Below are positions 60,695 to 64,000 of a DNA stretch of 64,000 nt, in pieces. This DNA comes from Sphingobium indicum BiD32 (lineage in GTDB: Bacteria > Pseudomonadota > Alphaproteobacteria > Sphingomonadales > Sphingomonadaceae): positions 1 through 64,000 of the forward strand of contig NZ_CAVK010000024.1 of assembly GCF_000382885.1 (NCBI RefSeq), read 5' to 3'. Both the position numbers and the translations under genes were made by a program. Position 1 is the stretch's first letter. Each line of letters begins with the position of its first letter. The notes under the pieces were generated by a model. It did no database searches and was not told where the DNA came from. It saw only the letters and a list, made by a program, of their open reading frames with translations.

Positions 60695-61513
60695 TTATTT
60701 ACGAAACATGCTCGCCAGTTCGACAGGCAGCGGCGGCTCATCCCGTTGGGCCACATCACGAATAGCCTGATCCTGCTCGTCAGGATCGAACCGGACCCAA
60801 CCAGACCGGCTCAATTTTTCGAGCGGCCGATAGCGGACTTTATATTGCATCCGCTGCGACCCATCGACCCAGTACCCCAGATAGACATAGGGTAGCCCCG
60901 CCGCCGAAGCGCGCAGGATATGGTCCATGATGATGAAATTGCCCAGCCCCGGACGATTGTCCAACTCAGTGTCGAAGAAACTGTAGATCATCGACAACCC
61001 GTCGCCCTGCCGGTCGGTCAGGCAGGCACCGACCAGTTTGCCGACGCGCCCGTCAACGCCGGGTTCGCGATATTCGACGATATGGCTGTCTACCGGGGTC
61101 TGTTCGACCATGTCGGCAAAATCCATTTCGTCCATCTCGGTCATGCCGCCGCCAGGGTGCCGCGCCGACAGATAGCGCTGGAGCAGCGCATATTGCTCCT
61201 CGGTCGACCAGGGCTTGCAGGCGGTAACGGTCAGGTCGCTGTTGCGGCGGATCAGCTTGCGCTGGGTCGCGTTCGGACGAAATTCACCAGTAACGACACG
61301 CACCGAAACGCACGCGGAACAATCCGCGCAACTGGGACGATAGGCGACATTCTGGCTGCGCCGAAAGCCGATGCGACCCAGCGCATCGTTCAGTTCAGCG
61401 GCATTGTCGCCGTTCAGCTCGGTAAACACCTTCCGCTCGCTCCGCCCCGGCAGATAGGGACAAGGCGACGGATTGGTCACGAAGAAGCGAGGAAAACGAA
61501 AGGGTGCAGTCAC
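60695..61513 (-). CDS. bpt: Aspartate/glutamate leucyltransferase
   Basis: A 272-residue aminoacyl-tRNA-protein transferase adding leucine to N-terminal Asp or Glu, marking proteins for N-degron proteolysis by ClpAP. The start has [19 protein letters not shown] with the first conserved Cys; the core has [18 protein letters not shown], and the end [24 protein letters not shown]. These identify the Bpt/ATE family. Length is normal. It is separated by 114 bases from the threonine ammonia-lyase gene upstream on the same strand. Confidence 0.93.
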   Translation of the reverse strand: MTAPFRFPRFFVTNPSPCPYLPGRSERKVFTELNGDNAAELNDALGRIGFRRSQNVAYRPSCADCSACVSVRVVTGEFRPNATQRKLIRRNSDLTVTACKPWSTEEQYALLQRYLSARHPGGGMTEMDEMDFADMVEQTPVDSHIVEYREPGVDGRVGKLVGACLTDRQGDGLSMIYSFFDTELDNRPGLGNFIIMDHILRASAAGLPYVYLGYWVDGSQRMQYKVRYRPLEKLSRSGWVRFDPDEQDQAIRDVAQRDEPPLPVELASMFRK

Positions 61514-61627
61514 GCTCCAATATCCCCTTCGTGGCGGCGGCGCGGGTGGATCATGTCCCGACTATGCCGTTGCCGCGTCCCTATGAAAAGAGCGTTTACC
61601 ACGAAAAGTTAACGGAGTGTTCCTATG

Positions 61628-62875
61628 TCAGGCAACTTCGATCGGCGCGACCTCATAGCCAGCCTCGCCCAGTGCCGCGATCAGCCGCTGGAGATGGGCG
61701 CGATCACGGGTTTCGCACTCGACGTCCAGGCTCAACCCCTTGGCGGGCAGGTTGGTGAAGATGCGCTGATGCGCCAGTTCCAGGATGTTGACGGCTTCCT
61801 GATCAAAAATCTTGGCAACATGGAACAGCGCGCCCGGCCGATCCTGCAGGATGATGCGCAGCCGCGCCAGACGGCCCGACCGGGCCAGATCGCGCAGCAG
61901 CACATTAGCCAGCAGCCGCGTGTCGATATTGCCCCCGGTCAGGATCAGCCCGACATTGCGGCCGACAAATTGTTCGCGATAGGTGAGCAAGGCAGCAAGG
62001 CCGGCGGCCCCTGCCCCTTCCACCACAGTTTTTTCAATCTGGAGCAGCAGGCTGAGCGCCTCCTCCAGTCGCCGCTCGGTGACCAGCAGCACGTCGTCGG
62101 CCAGCCGCTCGACAAAGCGGCGGGTCAGTTCGCCAGGCTGCTTGACGGCAATGCCCTCGGCCAGCGTATCGCCATCGCAGGGCAGGTCCGCGCCCTTGAT
62201 GAAATCATACATGGACGGATAAAGTTCTGCCTGCACGCCGACGAGCCTTATATCCGGCTTCATCGCCCGCGCTGCCGTCGCCATGCCGGAAAACAGGCCA
62301 CCGCCACCGATCGGGATGATCAGCGTGTCGATTTCCGGCGCATCCTCCAGCATTTCGAGCGCGACGGTGCCCTGCCCCGCCATGATGTCCGGCTCGTCAA
62401 AGGGATGGATGAAGGTCAGCCCCTGCTCCACCTCCAGCAGGCGCGCATGGGCATAGGCGTCGTCGAACTTCTCGCCATGTTGCACCACCGTCGCGCCATG
62501 ACCCTGCGTCTGGGTGATCTTCACCGTCGGCGTGGTCGTGGGCATGACGATGGTGACAGGCACGCCCAGCCGCTTGCCATGATAGGCTAGCCCCTGCGCA
62601 TGATTGCCCGCCGACGCGGCTATGACGCCCTTCGCCTTGGCTGCCTCGTCCAGTTGCAGCAGGCGGTTCAGCGCGCCGCGCTCCTTATAGGCGGCAGTAA
62701 ACTGGAGATTCTCGAACTTCAGATAGACGTTGCAGCCCAGCATGGTCGAGAGCGTCTGGCTAATCAGCGTCGGCGTCTTGACGATGGAACCGGCAATCCG
62801 GGTCCGCGCGGCAAGTATGTCATCGACGGTGATCGGCAGCGGCAAGGCGCTCTCTATCTTGGCTAAGCTGTTCAT
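61628..62875 (-). CDS. ilvA: Threonine ammonia-lyase with C-terminal ACT domain
   Basis: A 415-residue PLP enzyme deaminating threonine to 2-oxobutyrate. The PLP Lys is K64 (AAYKERGA); the phosphate loop is IIPIGGGGLFSG and ASAGNHAQGLAYHGKRLGV is characteristic. A single ACT domain lies at about 335-410 (LRIILQDRPGALFHVAKIF). This is the shorter single-ACT type, distinct from the 514-residue two-ACT IlvA of E. coli. It could serve isoleucine synthesis or threonine breakdown. It is divergent from the dehydrogenase gene at 62973. Confidence 0.9.
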   Translation of the reverse strand: MNSLAKIESALPLPITVDDILAARTRIAGSIVKTPTLISQTLSTMLGCNVYLKFENLQFTAAYKERGALNRLLQLDEAAKAKGVIAASAGNHAQGLAYHGKRLGVPVTIVMPTTTPTVKITQTQGHGATVVQHGEKFDDAYAHARLLEVEQGLTFIHPFDEPDIMAGQGTVALEMLEDAPEIDTLIIPIGGGGLFSGMATAARAMKPDIRLVGVQAELYPSMYDFIKGADLPCDGDTLAEGIAVKQPGELTRRFVERLADDVLLVTERRLEEALSLLLQIEKTVVEGAGAAGLAALLTYREQFVGRNVGLILTGGNIDTRLLANVLLRDLARSGRLARLRIILQDRPGALFHVAKIFDQEAVNILELAHQRIFTNLPAKGLSLDVECETRDRAHLQRLIAALGEAGYEVAPIEVA

Positions 62876-62972
62876 GGAGCCGCCCCCTAGCGGAAAATTG
62901 CGCGTGAAGAAACTGGCACTGTCGGAAAACTGGCCCTATGGCTGGGTCTGGCGCAGTAAATATACGGGGCAT

Positions 62973-63842
62973 ATGGCTAATATCGCGTTTATCGGCCTGG
63001 GCGTCATGGGCGGCCCGATCGCAGGCCATCTGGCAAAGGCGGGGCACAGCCTCACCGTTTACAATCGTTCCATCGGCAAGGCGAAGAGCTGGGCGGAAGC
63101 CTATGGCGGCACGGTGGCGATCAGCCCGGCCAAAGCCGCCGAAGAAGCGGACATCGTCATCAGTTGCGTCGGCACCGACGATGACCTGAGCCAAGTGACA
63201 CTTGGCCGCGAGGGCGCTTTCCGCACGATGAAGCCGGGCGGACTGTTCATTGACCACACGACCGTGTCGGCGCGGATCGCGCGGCAATTGTTTGTCGAGG
63301 GCGAAAGCCGCGGCATCCACAGCGTCGATGCGCCGGTATCGGGCGGTCAGGCGGGGGCTGAAAATGGCAGACTGTCGATCATGTGCGGAGGCAGCGAACC
63401 GGCGGTCACTGCCGCCAAGATCGTCATGAACGCCTATGCCGCGCGGATCGTCCATGTCGGTGGCGCAGGCGCTGGCCAGACCACCAAGATGGTGAACCAG
63501 ATCTGCATCGGCGGCGTGTTGCAGGGGCTGGCCGAAGCGTTGCGCTTTGCCCAAGCGGCGGAGCTGGACCTGGACGCGGTGTTCGAGGCGATTTCGGGCG
63601 GCGCGGCGCAAAGCTGGCAGATGGACAATCGCTGGAAAACGATGGCGCAGGACAGTTTCGATTTCGGCTTTGCGGTCGATTGGATGCGCAAGGATTTGGG
63701 GCTGGCGCTGGAAGAAGCGCGGGCCAATGGCGCGACCCTGCCGCTGACGGCGATGGTCGATCAATTTTACGCCGATGTGCAGGCGCTGGGCGGCAACCGG
63801 CAGGATACCAGCGCGCTGGTGCGAAGGATTACGCGGGCGTGA
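62973..63842 (+). CDS. Beta-hydroxyacid dehydrogenase (3-hydroxyisobutyrate dehydrogenase family)
   Basis: A 289-residue NAD(P)-dependent oxidoreductase. The Rossmann motif is FIGLGVMGGPIAGHLAKAGH (G8, G10, G13). The substrate loop is DAPVSGGQAGAENGRLSIMCGG and the catalytic Lys is in GAGQTTKMVNQI. Substrates in the family include 3-hydroxyisobutyrate, tartronate semialdehyde and succinic semialdehyde; it cannot be told here. ATG 62973 begins directly at the first strand. A longer in-frame opening overlaps the divergent ilvA start and is unlikely. It ends before an inverted repeat. Confidence 0.9.
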   Translation: MANIAFIGLGVMGGPIAGHLAKAGHSLTVYNRSIGKAKSWAEAYGGTVAISPAKAAEEADIVISCVGTDDDLSQVTLGREGAFRTMKPGGLFIDHTTVSARIARQLFVEGESRGIHSVDAPVSGGQAGAENGRLSIMCGGSEPAVTAAKIVMNAYAARIVHVGGAGAGQTTKMVNQICIGGVLQGLAEALRFAQAAELDLDAVFEAISGGAAQSWQMDNRWKTMAQDSFDFGFAVDWMRKDLGLALEEARANGATLPLTAMVDQFYADVQALGGNRQDTSALVRRITRA

Positions 63843-63860
63843 GCGGTAACTTGGTCGGTC

Positions 63861-63940
63861 GTCATCCTGACGAAAGTCAGGATCCAGAGTCTCCCGCGCT
63901 GTGCGTGGCGTCCTGGATCCCGGATCAAGTCCGGGATGAC
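63861..63940. repeat. Inverted repeat, CTGGATCCCGGATCAAG-type intergenic element
   Basis: GTCATCCTGACGAAAGTCAGGATCCAG (from 63861) is largely the reverse complement of CTGGATCCCGGATCAAGTCCGGGATGAC (to 63940). It forms a long imperfect hairpin, with smaller hairpins nested in each arm. Elements of this kind are widespread in alphaproteobacterial intergenic DNA. It follows the dehydrogenase stop and may end its transcript. The last 60 bases hold an ATG at 63986, too close to the edge to call a gene. Confidence 0.75.
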
Positions 63941-64000
63941 AGAAGGAAGCGCGGATTGGCGAGGTGGGTGACTGCCCTCGCCGCCATGACCTTCACCCTC

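Noticed and set aside
63986-64000. Possible start of a plus-strand gene at the right edge
   Set aside because: Only five codons are visible and no good ribosome site precedes the ATG, so it cannot be supported.

Overview
The window is GC-rich alphaproteobacterial DNA, most likely from a sphingomonad (Sphingobium/Sphingomonas/Novosphingobium type). Pointers are a ctrA cell-cycle regulator with clustered GANTC sites, UPF0262 and DUF2093 proteins, a TonB-dependent receptor with an STN domain, GcvA-type LysR regulators, Rieske oxygenases and dispersed palindromic intergenic repeats. About 60 protein genes fill nearly all of it. I saw no rRNA, tRNA, CRISPR array, transposase, phage gene or replication origin. 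It looks like ordinary chromosome.

Layout. 0-5 kb: two Rieske oxygenase alpha subunits with an SDR and a CurA-type reductase, a probable catabolic group. 5-9 kb: a ParF-like ATPase, a ribbon-helix-helix partner and a TPR/SPOR lipoprotein, divergent from a second SPOR protein. 9-12.3 kb: a LysR regulator facing a DUF1338 (HglS-like) gene coupled to an AstD-like aldehyde dehydrogenase; a second AstD paralogue lies at 18.7 kb. 12.3-18.7 kb: small proteins, a VOC protein, a nitronate monooxygenase-like enzyme, a glycosyltransferase, a hydrolase and SelO. 20-24 kb: a compact sulfite/APS reduction operon (cobA, DUF2849, cysI, DUF934, cysH). 24-31.9 kb: a GT14 glycosyltransferase, a DUF885 peptidase, dnaB, UPF0262, a GH25-like protein that has lost its catalytic residues, cdd, dcd and a phosphatase.

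32-38 kb: a TonB receptor followed 2 bases later by a TolB-repeat amidohydrolase, probably an uptake-and-hydrolysis pair. 38-41.4 kb: an ECF sigma/anti-sigma pair divergent from a secreted subtilase and a secreted Gly/Ser/Ala-rich protein; the two exported proteins have the same predicted mature N-terminus (QLLGG). 41.5-46 kb: an esterase flanked by two related terminator stems, ctrA with five GANTC sites within 72 bp upstream, a LysR/pirin divergent pair and wrbA. 46-50.4 kb: S9 and M28 peptidases and a small secreted protein. 50.5-52.7 kb: aguA and aguB (agmatine to putrescine) with an atypical-codon TonB-C-like gene spliced exactly between them. 52.7-64 kb: mostly housekeeping (pseudouridine synthase, ArfB, GT87, fRMsr, PAS-GGDEF-EAL, Bpt, threonine ammonia-lyase, beta-hydroxyacid dehydrogenase).

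Most promising observations: the codon-biased insert in the agu operon; the sigma/subtilase/Gly-rich island with its 11-bp inverted repeat; the GANTC cluster at ctrA; the GH25 pseudoenzyme; the ParF/RHH/SPOR group; and an intergenic repeat whose two copies show compensatory stem changes. All functional statements rest on motif reading by eye; no searches were run.
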